From the NCBI RefSeq assembly GCF_019970065.1, contig NZ_JAHXYH010000003.1:620001-684000 (forward strand): a stretch of DNA of 64,000 nt. The letters are read 5' to 3'. Both the position numbers and the translations under genes were made by a program. Below the pieces are notes generated by a model, which was given only the letters and a program-made list of their open reading frames with translations, had not been told where the DNA came from and made no database searches. How positions within the stretch are numbered: position 1 is the first letter of the stretch; each line of letters starts with the position of its first letter. Positions 7,258-16,875 of this stretch are shown one piece after another. The stretch is from Chryseobacterium sp. OSA05B (GTDB taxonomy: Bacteria; Bacteroidota; Bacteroidia; Flavobacteriales; Weeksellaceae).

Positions 7258-8691
7258 TCACTGAGTATTTTCTCCAAGTGCTTTATAAAGCTGAATGAAG
7301 GATGTATTGAGATCACCCTGCAATTCTGCAGTCTGCAATTCATTTTGCAGCAGGTTTTGCTGTACGGTTAACACTTCAAAATATAACGCAGATCCGTTGG
7401 TGAATAAAAGCTGGGCGTTTTTTAAAGACTGTTGAAGCACTTTATTTTCTTCATCCAGTACTTTCTGCTTTTCCCTGATTTGCTCTATTTTAACAAGTGC
7501 GTCTGAAACCTGATTAACAGCAATGAGATAGGCGTTTTTGAAATCTAAAATTTTCTGTTCAATATTAATTTTCTTTACATTAACTGCCGTCTTGTTACGA
7601 CGCTGATTAAATAAAGGCTGTGCAAGCTGACCTACAAACTGAGACAGAAAAGAAGCCGGATTGAACCAGTCACTTACTCGCATACTATTCAATCCCTGAT
7701 TTGCAGTAATGTTAAATGAGGGATAAAGATTGGTTTTAGCAATTCCAAGTTCAGCGTATGCGATCTCCACTTCATATTCCTTGCCTTTCAGATCCGGCCG
7801 TCTGGACAGCAGGTCTGCAGGAACTCCCAATACAACAGACTGACGATCAATGATATCTTTTTTAGAAATAAATTCCAGCGGTTTGGGATTCTTTCCCATT
7901 AAACGGCTGAGAAAGTTTTCATGGATCTGAACAGCACTTATCAGATCCGGAATCTGAGCCGCTACAAAATGAGACTGTCTTTCAGATTGCTGTACAGCCA
8001 GTTTGGTTACGTTTCCATTCAGGTACTGCACATTCATCATTCTGGCTATATTTTGACTGAGCTGCAGATTATTTCGGGTAATGAGCAGTTGGTTATTCAG
8101 CATCTGAATATAGCTGTAAGTCTGTGCTGCGGAAGCCACCAGCTGAGTCTGCAGTTCCTTCAGTTGCATTTCAGATTTTAACCTGTTGTATAACGCAATC
8201 TGCTTTTTGTTTTTAGTCTTTCCATACAGATCCACTTCCCATCCTACATTAACCGTTGCAGCATAATCTTCGATCTTTCCGGAACCTAGCACTGTATGCA
8301 GCTGGGTTCCGTTTTTTCCGTACAGACCGTTATCTGAAAAGTAATCAAGCTTCCCGCCTAGAAGTACATTTACATTAGGCAGTCCTGCAAAATTAGCCTC
8401 TTTCTGGTATTCTTTATAAATGTTCAGGGACTGACGGGCCATATTCAAATCCAGATTATTAGCCAATACTTCCTTGATCACATAACGTAACGAATCATCT
8501 GTAAAGAAATTTTCCCATGCTTTCGGAGCAGTTCCTTTTTCCTTGCCGGCAGCATTTTCCTGAAGTGTATTTTTATAACTTCCCTCAAGGTCAAGTCTTT
8601 TCTTGTAATCCTCCTTCGTTACAGCACAGGAGGTCACCATAAGCGAGACAGAAATCAGGAGAACAATGTAAATAGAGGCTATTTTATTCAT
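7258..8691 (-). CDS. Outer-membrane efflux factor (TolC/OprM/NodT family)
   Basis: 477 residues. It is the outer-membrane channel of the tripartite pump encoded with the two upstream genes. The N-terminus has a lipobox ending at Cys22 (SLMVTSC), and two homologous halves rich in Gln/Asn/Ala coiled-coil helices follow, with the family motif LLSRRPDLKGKEYEVE near residue 300. The frame extends to a TTG at 8718, but ATG 8691 is chosen because it gives the proper lipoprotein signal. This start overlaps the end of the permease gene by 8 bases, suggesting translational coupling. Confidence 0.9.
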   Translation of the reverse strand: MNKIASIYIVLLISVSLMVTSCAVTKEDYKKRLDLEGSYKNTLQENAAGKEKGTAPKAWENFFTDDSLRYVIKEVLANNLDLNMARQSLNIYKEYQKEANFAGLPNVNVLLGGKLDYFSDNGLYGKNGTQLHTVLGSGKIEDYAATVNVGWEVDLYGKTKNKKQIALYNRLKSEMQLKELQTQLVASAAQTYSYIQMLNNQLLITRNNLQLSQNIARMMNVQYLNGNVTKLAVQQSERQSHFVAAQIPDLISAVQIHENFLSRLMGKNPKPLEFISKKDIIDRQSVVLGVPADLLSRRPDLKGKEYEVEIAYAELGIAKTNLYPSFNITANQGLNSMRVSDWFNPASFLSQFVGQLAQPLFNQRRNKTAVNVKKINIEQKILDFKNAYLIAVNQVSDALVKIEQIREKQKVLDEENKVLQQSLKNAQLLFTNGSALYFEVLTVQQNLLQNELQTAELQGDLNTSFIQLYKALGENTQ

Positions 8692-11600
8692 GATCTGTTG
8701 AAATTTGAGTTTTATCAATATGTTTTAAACCAAATAATTTTTCATGGAGATACTGGAATATGACAAACAGTACCGGAATAATAAATATCCCCAGCATCAC
8801 ACCGATAAACATTCCCCCAATCGTACTTGATGCAATGGAAAGATTCCCCTGTTTGGTTGCTCCACCCGAAAATAACAGTGGAAGCAGTCCTGCAATGAAA
8901 GCAAAAGAAGTCATCAGGATAGGACGTAGTCTGGATGCCGCTCCCTGCATGGCAGCTTCTACCAAAGAACACCCCGAATGTCTCCGCTGAAGAGCAAACT
9001 CTACAATAAGGATTGCATTTTTCGCCAAAAGACCTATCAGCATAATCATTCCTATCTGAACATAGATATTATTGCTTACCTGCATGATATTGATGAAACC
9101 AAAAACGCCTAAAATCCCCGGAGGAAGTGAAAGAATAACTGAAAAAGGAAGAATGTAACTCTCGTACTGCGCTGCCAAAAGAAAATAAACAAAAACAATA
9201 CAAAGGATAAATACGACCACGGTTTGATTACCTGATTCGCTCTCTTCTTTAGCCATACCAATATATTCATGGGTAAATCCGGACGGAAGTTTCTCTGCCA
9301 CTTCATTGATGGCATTCATTGCATCCCCTGAAGAATATCCTTTTGCTGCCTGAACATTCAGATTAATGGAGGTAGCCTGATTCAAATGGGTCACCTGTTC
9401 CGGACCGAAAACCTGCCGCAGGCTAATGATTGACTGCAAAGGTACCATCTCGCCGGATGCATTCTTTGCAAATACTTCTTTCAATGATTTTTCATCCTGA
9501 CGGAAATTAGATTCCGCCTGAACTACCACACGGTAATATTTACCAAAGCGGTTGAAATCCGAAGTGAAAGTTCCACCGAAATAAGCCTGCATCGTTTCCA
9601 TGACATCTTTTACCTCAACACCCAACTGCTTAGCTTTTACAGCATCCACGTCAAGCATGTATTGCGGGAATTTAGCATTATAGGAAGTAAATGCAGATGC
9701 AATTTCTTTTCGTTGTCCAAGGGTTTTTAAAAAATCATCAGTGATAGTAGCAAATTTCTGAATGTCTCCTCCCGTATTATCTTTAAGCACTACATCCAGT
9801 GCATCCACGTTTCCAAAACCGGGAACGGTAGGCATAGAAAAAGTAAGCGATTTCCCTTCCGGCAACTGATCAAAATGATAGCGTATGGAATCCATGATCA
9901 CATTGATATCATGATTCACCTTCCTGTCTTTCGGCTGTTTCAGGATCGAATATGATGCAGCATAGGAAGGAGAAGCAGTCCCGGCCAAAAGATTGTTCCC
10001 GTTAACCATTGCATTGTAATACATTCCATCTATTTTGCCGAGTTTCCCACTAAGCTGGGAAGTTACTTCCTTCGTCCGCTCCAGTGAAGTTCCAGGCGTA
10101 AGGCTGAATGCAGTCATTACCAGACTTTGATCTTCTGTCGGAATAAATGCTTTCGGAGTATTTTTTGCCAGAAAAACAGCAGCTCCACTCACGACAACCA
10201 GACCGGCTATAGCAAACCATTTTCGTTTAATCAGAAAATAAATGGCTTTCTTGTATTTTTTGGTGGCAGCATCAAAACCTATATTGAAAAGGTAAAAAAA
10301 CTTCTGGAGACCTTTCTTATTTTCATCAGGATTATGATAATGCTCTTTTAAAAGAAGTGCACAGAGCGCAGGACTAAGTGTTAAGGCATTAACTGCTGAC
10401 AGCGCGATCGCAATAGCCAGAGTAAAGGCAAACTGTTTGTAAAATACTCCCACGGGTCCTTCTATAAGTCCAATCGGAAGAAATACGGCAGCCATAATCA
10501 AGGTAATGGACAATATGGGTCCTGTAATTTCTCCCATCGCGGAAATCGTTGCTGTTTTCGCATTTTGATTTTTGCCATGTAGCTTACTGTGGACTGCTTC
10601 CACCACTACAATTGCGTCGTCTACTACGATACCAATAGCCAGAACCATAGCAAACAGGGTGAGAAGGTTGATGGTAAACCCAAAAATGCTCATGAAGAAA
10701 AATGTCCCAATAATAGAAACCGGAACGGCAATAGCGGGGATTAAAGTGGACCGGAAATCCTGAAGGAAAATAAAAACCACCAGAAAAACCAGAATGAAGG
10801 CCTCAATCAAAGTACTCTGCACCTGACTGATGGACGCATCCAAAAATTTCTTGGTACTGTAAGCAATATAATATTTAATCCCGTCAGGAAAGTCTTTCTC
10901 TGCTTTTTCCATGAATTTGAGGATTTCTTTCTGGATTTCGTTGGCATTCGATCCGGGCGTCTGAAAAATAGCGACTCCCGTGCCCGGATTTCCGCTGAGT
11001 GTTTGTGCTGTTGCATAAGCATGATCCAGGGAGCCCAGTTCCACTTTAGCCACATCGCCCAGCCGCAATACTGTTCCATCACTATTCGCCCGTATCACAA
11101 TATCTTTATACTGCTGAACATCATTAAATTTCCCCTCGTATTTGATACTGTATTCAAAGGAAAGGTCGCTTCCTTCTCCAAATTTACCGGGAGCCGCTTC
11201 TATATTCTGATTATCGATAGCTGCCAGTACTTCTTTGGCATCCATATTGGCGTTCGCCATTTTACCGGGATCCAGCCAGATACGCATTGCATAGTCTTTG
11301 CTTCCGAAAACCTGAGCCTTACCTACTCCGGGAATTCTCTGGATATAAGGAACAATATTGATGAGATCATAATTATTCAGGAAGGTAGCATCATACTTCG
11401 GATTGGTACTCTCAAAGTCAATGATCATGATCATACTGTTATTCTGCTTAGCCGTACTGATCCCGTTATTGATCACCTCTTTGGGTAGCTGGCTGGTCAC
11501 CTGAGCTACTCTGTTTTGTACGTTTACAGCAGCTTCATCGGGATCCGTCCCCAACTTAAAGAAAACAGTAATATTTAAATTTCCATCGTTGGATGAGGAT

Positions 11601-11839
11601 GAGGTCATATACATCATGTTCTCTACCCCATTAATAGCCTGTTCCAATGGTGTAGCCACAGACCGGGCTACCGTTTCAGAATTCGCTCCGGGATATCTTG
11701 CACTTACTACTACGGATGGCGGTGCAATCTCCGGAAAGGTTTCCATGGGAAGTCTGATCATGGCCAGCACTCCCAGAATAACCATAAGAAATGCAATCAC
11801 CGTTGCTGTGACCGGTCTTTTAATTATATTTTTTAACAT
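8684..11839 (-). CDS. RND multidrug efflux permease (AcrB/MexB type, HAE1)
   Basis: 1051 residues, the normal length for a hydrophobe/amphiphile RND pump of the inner membrane, driven by protons. Visible features are the N-terminal membrane helix with RPVTATVIAFLMVILG, porter-domain motifs such as ATPLEQAINGVENMMYM near residue 65, the proton-relay motif GIVVDDAIVVVE near residue 405, and a second 6-helix set with LIGLLAKNAILIVEFA near residue 940. It follows the adaptor gene by 3 bases and overlaps the outer-membrane factor, so the three genes form one operon. Substrates cannot be read from sequence. Confidence 0.95.
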   Translation of the reverse strand: MLKNIIKRPVTATVIAFLMVILGVLAMIRLPMETFPEIAPPSVVVSARYPGANSETVARSVATPLEQAINGVENMMYMTSSSSNDGNLNITVFFKLGTDPDEAAVNVQNRVAQVTSQLPKEVINNGISTAKQNNSMIMIIDFESTNPKYDATFLNNYDLINIVPYIQRIPGVGKAQVFGSKDYAMRIWLDPGKMANANMDAKEVLAAIDNQNIEAAPGKFGEGSDLSFEYSIKYEGKFNDVQQYKDIVIRANSDGTVLRLGDVAKVELGSLDHAYATAQTLSGNPGTGVAIFQTPGSNANEIQKEILKFMEKAEKDFPDGIKYYIAYSTKKFLDASISQVQSTLIEAFILVFLVVFIFLQDFRSTLIPAIAVPVSIIGTFFFMSIFGFTINLLTLFAMVLAIGIVVDDAIVVVEAVHSKLHGKNQNAKTATISAMGEITGPILSITLIMAAVFLPIGLIEGPVGVFYKQFAFTLAIAIALSAVNALTLSPALCALLLKEHYHNPDENKKGLQKFFYLFNIGFDAATKKYKKAIYFLIKRKWFAIAGLVVVSGAAVFLAKNTPKAFIPTEDQSLVMTAFSLTPGTSLERTKEVTSQLSGKLGKIDGMYYNAMVNGNNLLAGTASPSYAASYSILKQPKDRKVNHDINVIMDSIRYHFDQLPEGKSLTFSMPTVPGFGNVDALDVVLKDNTGGDIQKFATITDDFLKTLGQRKEIASAFTSYNAKFPQYMLDVDAVKAKQLGVEVKDVMETMQAYFGGTFTSDFNRFGKYYRVVVQAESNFRQDEKSLKEVFAKNASGEMVPLQSIISLRQVFGPEQVTHLNQATSINLNVQAAKGYSSGDAMNAINEVAEKLPSGFTHEYIGMAKEESESGNQTVVVFILCIVFVYFLLAAQYESYILPFSVILSLPPGILGVFGFINIMQVSNNIYVQIGMIMLIGLLAKNAILIVEFALQRRHSGCSLVEAAMQGAASRLRPILMTSFAFIAGLLPLLFSGGATKQGNLSIASSTIGGMFIGVMLGIFIIPVLFVIFQYLHEKLFGLKHIDKTQISTDHE

Positions 11840-11842
11840 TGT

Positions 11843-12982
11843 TTATTCATTTACTGGATTAATACGCTGCCCTTCTTTCAATCGGTCTGCCCCTTTGGAA
11901 ACAATCCTGTCGCCGACATTCAGTCCACCTGAAACCAAATAATGGTGAGTATCCTTATCTACAATCTGTATAGGTGCTAAATGTACCGTCCGGTCTTTTC
12001 CCATAAGATACAGCATGGTCTTATCCTGAATCTTGAAAGTGGCCGATTGCGGAACTTTGATAATGTTCTGATAATTTTTAGGAATGATCACACGGCCTGT
12101 ATTTCCTGAACGAAGCAGGCTGCCGGGATTTTTGAAGGTTGCTCTGAAAGAGATGGAAGCCGTCTGCCTGTCAAACTGGCCCAGTATCAGATCTATTTTT
12201 CCGGTTTCGGGAAATAAGGAATGATCAGGAAGTTCAAGCTTTACAGGTGGGATTTCTTTTATTTTGTCCTCAATACTTGCCCCGTTATAGCGTTTCTTAA
12301 AACGGAGAAAATCCGCCTCACTCATCGAAAAATAAACATGAACATCCGAGACATCGGATAAAACAGTCAGCGGCTCAGTTTCGCTTCCACCTACCAAAGC
12401 GCCTTTTTTGTAGGGCAGCCGTCCTATATAACCATTTACGGGTGCTGTGATACGGGTAAAGCCTCTGTTAACAGACGCCAGTTTCTCATTAGCCTCTGCT
12501 TTTCTTACAGCTGCTTTGGCATAATCCAGTTCCTGCTTTACTGTTTTCAGCTGAACTTCAGAAAGTACGTTTGCCTCTTCCAGCCGTGCAATACGGTCAT
12601 ATTCTATCTGCGCTTTTTTTAAAGCAGACTGCGACATTTCTTTGGAAGCGACCGCAGACTGAAAAGTTTCCTGATACGTTTTTTCCTGGATCATAAAAAG
12701 CAACTGCCCTTTTTTCACATACGCCCCTTCATCCACCAAAATACGGTCGAGGTAACCTAAGACCTGAGGTCTTACCTCCACATTATTAACGCCAGATACG
12801 ACTCCGGGAAAATGCTCTTCGGTCTGATAGTCTTCCTTACGGATCTGAACGGTCGGGATAGAAGGTATTCCTTCCTTACCTTTTTCCTCTTTCTGAGCAC
12901 AGGCAGACACCATGAATGAAAGCATCAATATACCTCCGAGAGAATTCTTATGTGTACCACAAAAATGTTTAATTATACCCAT
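11843..12982 (-). CDS. Efflux periplasmic adaptor (RND membrane fusion protein)
   Basis: 379 residues. A lipobox ends at Cys28 (SFMVSAC), so the adaptor is probably lipid-anchored to the inner membrane. The order is classic: barrel-sandwich half with VRPQVLGYLDRILVDEGAYV near residue 70, an alpha-hairpin rich in Lys/Glu/Ala (100-165), the second lipoyl half with RITAPVNGYIGRL near 178, then beta-barrel and membrane-proximal domains. It is the first gene of the pump operon, 104 bases from the divergent LysR gene; a -7 element (TAATTTTG) sits 26 nt upstream. Confidence 0.93.
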   Translation of the reverse strand: MGIIKHFCGTHKNSLGGILMLSFMVSACAQKEEKGKEGIPSIPTVQIRKEDYQTEEHFPGVVSGVNNVEVRPQVLGYLDRILVDEGAYVKKGQLLFMIQEKTYQETFQSAVASKEMSQSALKKAQIEYDRIARLEEANVLSEVQLKTVKQELDYAKAAVRKAEANEKLASVNRGFTRITAPVNGYIGRLPYKKGALVGGSETEPLTVLSDVSDVHVYFSMSEADFLRFKKRYNGASIEDKIKEIPPVKLELPDHSLFPETGKIDLILGQFDRQTASISFRATFKNPGSLLRSGNTGRVIIPKNYQNIIKVPQSATFKIQDKTMLYLMGKDRTVHLAPIQIVDKDTHHYLVSGGLNVGDRIVSKGADRLKEGQRINPVNE

Positions 12983-13086
12983 TACAACTGTTTTAATTTT
13001 TAACAGGGCAAAATTAGCACACCTTTATCTATAAAATAAATAGGTTAAATTATACTTATATATAAATAAATTTATACATTTGAACC
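12983..13086. promoter_or_regulatory. Divergent control region between efflux operon and LysR gene
   Basis: Minus strand carries TAATTTTG (13016-13009) 26 nt before the adaptor start. Plus strand carries TACATTTG (13075-13082) only 4 nt before ATG 13087 of the regulator. Between them is an AT-rich tract with the palindrome TTATATATAA (13056-13065), a reasonable place for LysR binding. Confidence 0.5.
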
Positions 13087-13968
13087 ATGGTAAATCTGGA
13101 ATGGTACAGAACATTTAAGGCAATCTATGAAACAGGAACCCTGACACAGGCTTCCAAAATACTCTTGATCTCGCAGCCTAACGTCAGCCAACACCTTTCA
13201 TTTCTGGAAGCGCATATCGGTAAAAAACTTTTTGAAAGAAAACCAAGGCGAATGGTTCCTACAGATTATGGAAAACTATTCTACACCCAATTGATAGGCC
13301 CTCTGGAAGGACTGGAACGTCTGGAATCTGAATTCCGGTATACGCGGGATTCGGATATTCCTCTTACGTGTATAGGGGTTTCCCAGGATTACTACAATAT
13401 TAAACTGGTATCTAAAGTTGCATCAGCACCGGCTAATCTGGTTTTTGAATTTGATGATTTGCCTGTTTTGAGAGATAATCTTATGCAGGGCAACCTCAAT
13501 TTTCTGATCAGTGATTATTGTGGTCATGAAAAAAATATCTGCTATGAGGAAATTCTCACCACAGAAGAAATTCTGGTTGCGAGTTCTACAGTGGACACAA
13601 GCACGCTTGAACATACATCTTCTGCTTCAGAACATGAAATTGAACAATGGCTCCTAAAACAAAACTGGTATGCTTACAGCAGTGATTTGGTTCTCATCAA
13701 AAATTTCTGGCAGGAAAACTTTAAAAAACGGCCTAATATCAAGCCCAACCTTATTATTCCGGACTTTCATGCATTGATCAATACACTGGCTGTAGGGAAT
13801 GGTCTGGGTATCGTACCGGATTATATTGCCGATGAGCACCTTCGCCAAAACAAAGTAAAACAGATTTGTAAAAATTTAAAAAATACGTCCAGTAAATTGT
13901 ACCTGGCTTACAATAAAAATGTAGTTACTTCGGAACAGATTGAGATGATTCAGGAGATTTTGGGCTAG
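13087..13968 (+). CDS. LysR-family transcriptional regulator of the efflux operon
   Basis: 293 residues. The N-terminal winged helix (residues 4-63) contains the family pattern TLTQASKILLISQPNVSQHL and ends with LFERKPRRMVPTDYG. The C-terminal two-lobe effector domain follows, with NTLAVGNGLGIVPDYIA near residue 235. The gene is divergent from the RND operon with 104 bases between, the standard layout for a LysR activator that senses a pump substrate. The stop TAG at 13966-13968 is in phase with an 8-nt repeat that follows directly. The start may be leaderless because a -7 motif ends 4 nt upstream. Confidence 0.9.
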   Translation: MVNLEWYRTFKAIYETGTLTQASKILLISQPNVSQHLSFLEAHIGKKLFERKPRRMVPTDYGKLFYTQLIGPLEGLERLESEFRYTRDSDIPLTCIGVSQDYYNIKLVSKVASAPANLVFEFDDLPVLRDNLMQGNLNFLISDYCGHEKNICYEEILTTEEILVASSTVDTSTLEHTSSASEHEIEQWLLKQNWYAYSSDLVLIKNFWQENFKKRPNIKPNLIIPDFHALINTLAVGNGLGIVPDYIADEHLRQNKVKQICKNLKNTSSKLYLAYNKNVVTSEQIEMIQEILG

Positions 13969-14048
13969 AGTGTTAGAGTGTTAGAGTGTTAGAGTGTTAG
14001 AGTGTTAGAGTGTTAGAGTGTTAGAGTGTTAGAGTGTTAGAGTGTTAG
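13966..14048. repeat. Perfect tandem octamer array, 10 copies
   Basis: Ten uninterrupted copies of AGTGTTAG fill 13969-14048. The pattern runs back into the stop codon of the LysR gene, since TAG+AGTGT is itself the repeat unit in another phase. Identity between copies is complete, so the array is recent or actively homogenised. Confidence 0.97.
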
Positions 14049-14073
14049 CAAAAGTAAAAGCTTTCTTTCATTC

Positions 14074-14119
14074 CATTGACCATTCACTTGCAAAGCAACA
14101 TTCACAATTGACCTATCTA
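14074..14119. repeat. Heptamer-phased tract after the YadA-head gene
   Basis: CATTGAC, CATTCAC (14074-14087), an 11-nt break, then CATTCAC, AATTGAC, CTATCTA (14099-14119), four bases before the stop codon of the leftward gene at 14124. Confidence 0.5.
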
Positions 14120-14123
14120 AGGT

Positions 14124-15491
14124 CTAAAACTCATTAATCATCACATAAAAATGCCCTGAGTATAAGCTTTCCGTATTTCCTGAAATATTGGTCAGATTGA
14201 TGATTACACTTGAAGTAGAGGTCATTCTGGGATTTGAAATTGAGAAAGAAGTATTACCCGCAAAATCAGCTGCAGGAGAAACGACAATCGCTGCTCTTGT
14301 AGAACCAGGCTGTACATTGGAAGGAATCGCAATTTCAAGGGTTACAGATTTTCCCGGAGCTAAGTTATTGACAGAAACCGATGGCCACGCTTCAAAACTG
14401 ATCTGATTTTTCTGTACACTCCCCTTTTCACCCAATTTGTACTGTCCGTTCACATCTAATTTGACTGAAGTATTCGGTATTCCAGTACCGATTCCAACAT
14501 TAGCATTACTGTTTCCGATAATAATGGCATTAGCCTGTGAAGTGGCAGCTCCAAAACCTATAGCTGTAGAAAACTGTCCCAAAGCATTGGCTCCTGATCC
14601 TACTGCTGTAGAATTCTGGTTGTTGGTAATCGTATTGTATCCCACCGCCGTTTCGCTGTTGGAATTTGTTTTTGCATTGTACCCTACCGCTGTCGACTGA
14701 AAACCGGATGCCGTGGAGTTTTTCCCTAAAGCTGTCGCATCGTTGATGGTTGTTTTGGCATTAAAGCCCACTGCAATCGATTGAAAACCTGATGCATCGG
14801 CATAATTCCCTAATGCTGTAGCCTCATTTACGGTTACTTTAGCATTAAAGCCCACCGCTGTTGACTGATATCCTGAAATTTTAGAATTGGCTCCTAATGC
14901 TACAGATTCATTTGCTGTAACGGAAGTATTGGTTCCGATGGCAATTCCCTGATAAGCGCTGCTGGAATTCCCCAGTGCAATACCGTTTTGTGCCGCATTG
15001 GCTGCAGTCCCGAAACTTATTGAATTGTTAACCCCAAGTCTTCCTACTGCTGTAGAATTCACTTTAAAGACCAGGTCATCTGAGGTATTGGTTCCTAAAG
15101 AAAGATTCGTATTCACGCCGCCGGAGTTCCCACTGTTGGTTGCCGAGTTATTCCATACGGATAATGGAGTCACACCGCCGCTGGTTCCGTTTCCGGCATT
15201 TGCAGAAATCATGTTCCATCTGGATTTGCTCCAATAATAAAACCCGGTATCTGCTAAGGTTCCCGATCCGTTGTTCCAGACGATCAATCCTTCAGCAGGA
15301 TTCTGAATCGTAGTCTGATCTGTAGATGATGCAAGGGCAATACTTGGAAGCAACATTCCTTTATTCTTTGAATTGATCTGTAGCATGGCTGAAGGGTCTG
15401 GATTAGGAGTTCCAATCCCCACCTGTGCGTGATTTAAAATCGTAAAGAATGAAAAAAGAGAAATGAGCTGAAGTTTAAATTTGTTTTGCAT
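14124..15491 (-). CDS. Secreted protein with YadA-type head repeats
   Basis: 455 residues with a signal peptide (hydrophobic residues 8-21, cleavage after NHAQ). Residues 24-75 carry a short VGIGTPNPDPSAMLQI motif often found at the start of flavobacterial cell-surface proteins. Residues 175-330 are a run of about ten 14-residue repeats of the YadA/Hep_Hag head type (pattern xAVGxNAxxxxxxA), forming a left-handed beta-roll. Pairs of repeats are nearly identical at the DNA level in 84-nt units. The C-terminal 110 residues are a beta-rich domain, and there is no membrane anchor or sorting domain, so how it is attached is unclear. Start ATG 15491 is preferred to GTG 15494. Confidence 0.8.
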   Translation of the reverse strand: MQNKFKLQLISLFSFFTILNHAQVGIGTPNPDPSAMLQINSKNKGMLLPSIALASSTDQTTIQNPAEGLIVWNNGSGTLADTGFYYWSKSRWNMISANAGNGTSGGVTPLSVWNNSATNSGNSGGVNTNLSLGTNTSDDLVFKVNSTAVGRLGVNNSISFGTAANAAQNGIALGNSSSAYQGIAIGTNTSVTANESVALGANSKISGYQSTAVGFNAKVTVNEATALGNYADASGFQSIAVGFNAKTTINDATALGKNSTASGFQSTAVGYNAKTNSNSETAVGYNTITNNQNSTAVGSGANALGQFSTAIGFGAATSQANAIIIGNSNANVGIGTGIPNTSVKLDVNGQYKLGEKGSVQKNQISFEAWPSVSVNNLAPGKSVTLEIAIPSNVQPGSTRAAIVVSPAADFAGNTSFSISNPRMTSTSSVIINLTNISGNTESLYSGHFYVMINEF

Positions 15492-15526
15492 CACCGGTAA
15501 TACTGATCGTTTATTTTTCGAGGGCG

Positions 15527-15534
15527 CAAATATA
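15527..15534 (-). promoter_or_regulatory. Candidate -7 element of the YadA-head gene
   Basis: Minus strand TATATTTG lies 36 nt upstream of ATG 15491. No -33 TTTG at the normal spacing. Confidence 0.4.
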
Positions 15535-15759
15535 CAAATTTTTAATAAAATGCCATATTTTTTATTAAATCAATAATAAATACACTTGTTAGTGAGTAAA
15601 CCATCCTTTAATCACTTTTAAATGAAACATTTCCCCGTATTAACCTAACATCAATTCCCTCCTTATGGCCAATGAATAGCTTTTAACATTTTAATTTCAA
15701 GACATTTAATTATATTATTTACAAAAAATATCACTAAAAATTGAATAAAACAGAATTTT

Positions 15760-16317
15760 TTACTTTCTGATGAAACAGCTTTCTATATGATCGTTGACCA
15801 TTCCGGTTGCCTGCATATGTGCATAAACCACGGTAGATCCCATAAATTTAAAACCTCTTTTTTTCAGATCTTTTGCCAGAGTGTCTGAAATTTCTGTAGT
15901 AGCCGGAACATCGGATAAAGCGTGGGGTTGATGATCCGTTGGCTTTCCTCCAACAAAATCCCAGATGTACACCGAAAAACTTCCAAATTCTTTCTGTACT
16001 TCCTGAAATTTCTGTGAATTGGTTACTGTAGCCTTTATTTTAAGCCGGTTCCTTATAATTCCAGGGTCGTTCATAAGCTCTTCGATTTTCTCTTCATTAT
16101 AAAGAGCAATTTTCTTATAATCAAAATCATCAAAAGCTTTTCTGAAATTTTCTCTTTTAGAAAGAATCGTATACCAGCTCAATCCTGCCTGAAAACTTTC
16201 AAGCACAAGAAACTCAAAAATGGTGGGGTCGTCATATACAGGTCTTCCCCACTCTTCATCGTGGTATTTCCGGTAAAGGTCATCTTTCTCACACCATTGA
16301 CAACGTATTTTTTCCAT
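15760..16317 (-). CDS. tag: DNA-3-methyladenine glycosylase I
   Basis: 185 residues, the usual length. The enzyme removes 3-methyladenine from alkylated DNA, starting base excision repair. The zinc-snap residues are all present: Cys6 and His19 (IRCQWC and KYHDEEWG) with His177 and Cys181 (NDHIESC). The adenine-recognition and helix-hairpin-helix regions (SFQAGLSWYTIL, NPGIIRN-like LMNDPGIIRNRLK) are intact. It stands alone between two intergenic gaps, divergent from the small LEA-like gene. Confidence 0.95.
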   Translation of the reverse strand: MEKIRCQWCEKDDLYRKYHDEEWGRPVYDDPTIFEFLVLESFQAGLSWYTILSKRENFRKAFDDFDYKKIALYNEEKIEELMNDPGIIRNRLKIKATVTNSQKFQEVQKEFGSFSVYIWDFVGGKPTDHQPHALSDVPATTEISDTLAKDLKKRGFKFMGSTVVYAHMQATGMVNDHIESCFIRK

Positions 16318-16455
16318 GGCATTCCATTTTTAATTAAAGTTAGTGCTGATTTAGAAAAGTATAACAAAATATTAAGAAAAGTTTAACAGTGGCTCCGGTT
16401 TTTAGGAATGGTTCTTGTTTAATTACTGGTACACAACAATAAAATATTACATATT

Positions 16456-16755
16456 ATGAACAATTCAGAATACAACAAAGCGGAAGATGCAGTAAACAAC
16501 ACAGAAAATTCTTTAAAGAATGCAGCAGACAATGCAAAGTGGAAAATTGAAGATCTGGCGGATAAAGCAAAGGATTATATCAATGAAAAAAGAAATAATG
16601 ATCAGGAAGCGACTCAGGAAGATTGGCTAGACAAAGTGAAAAACAACTTTTCAGATACATGGGATGATATTAAAGATAAAGCCAATGATGCCTGGGAAAA
16701 AACCAAAGATGCAGCAGAAGATGTAAAAGCAGAATGGAATAAGAAAACCAATTAG
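16456..16755 (+). CDS. Small hydrophilic LEA/CsbD-like helical protein
   Basis: 99 residues, without hydrophobic segments, consisting almost wholly of Asn, Lys, Asp, Glu and Ala with regularly placed Trp. Repeated ADNAKWKIEDLADKAKD-type 11-residue steps predict amphipathic helices like those of LEA or YtxH/CsbD-type stress proteins. A general stress or desiccation role is an inference from composition only. Start ATG 16456 follows an AT-rich leader without a Shine-Dalgarno motif. Confidence 0.7.
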   Translation: MNNSEYNKAEDAVNNTENSLKNAADNAKWKIEDLADKAKDYINEKRNNDQEATQEDWLDKVKNNFSDTWDDIKDKANDAWEKTKDAAEDVKAEWNKKTN

Positions 16756-16843
16756 AATTTCAGTCATATAAATATTTTCAAAAAAATGGAGTCTTAAATC
16801 AATAAGGCTCCATTTTTATTATGTCGCAAACACAAATTATTGC

Positions 16844-16851
16844 TACATTTG
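16844..16851 (+). promoter_or_regulatory. Candidate -7 element of fabI
   Basis: TACATTTG matches TAnnTTTG and lies 24 nt upstream of ATG 16876. Confidence 0.5.
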
Positions 16852-16875
16852 TATTTAAATAAACATTAAAAAATT

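Noticed and set aside
13966..14048. Tandem array as a CRISPR
   Set aside because: Head-to-tail 8-nt units without spacers, and no cas genes in the window.
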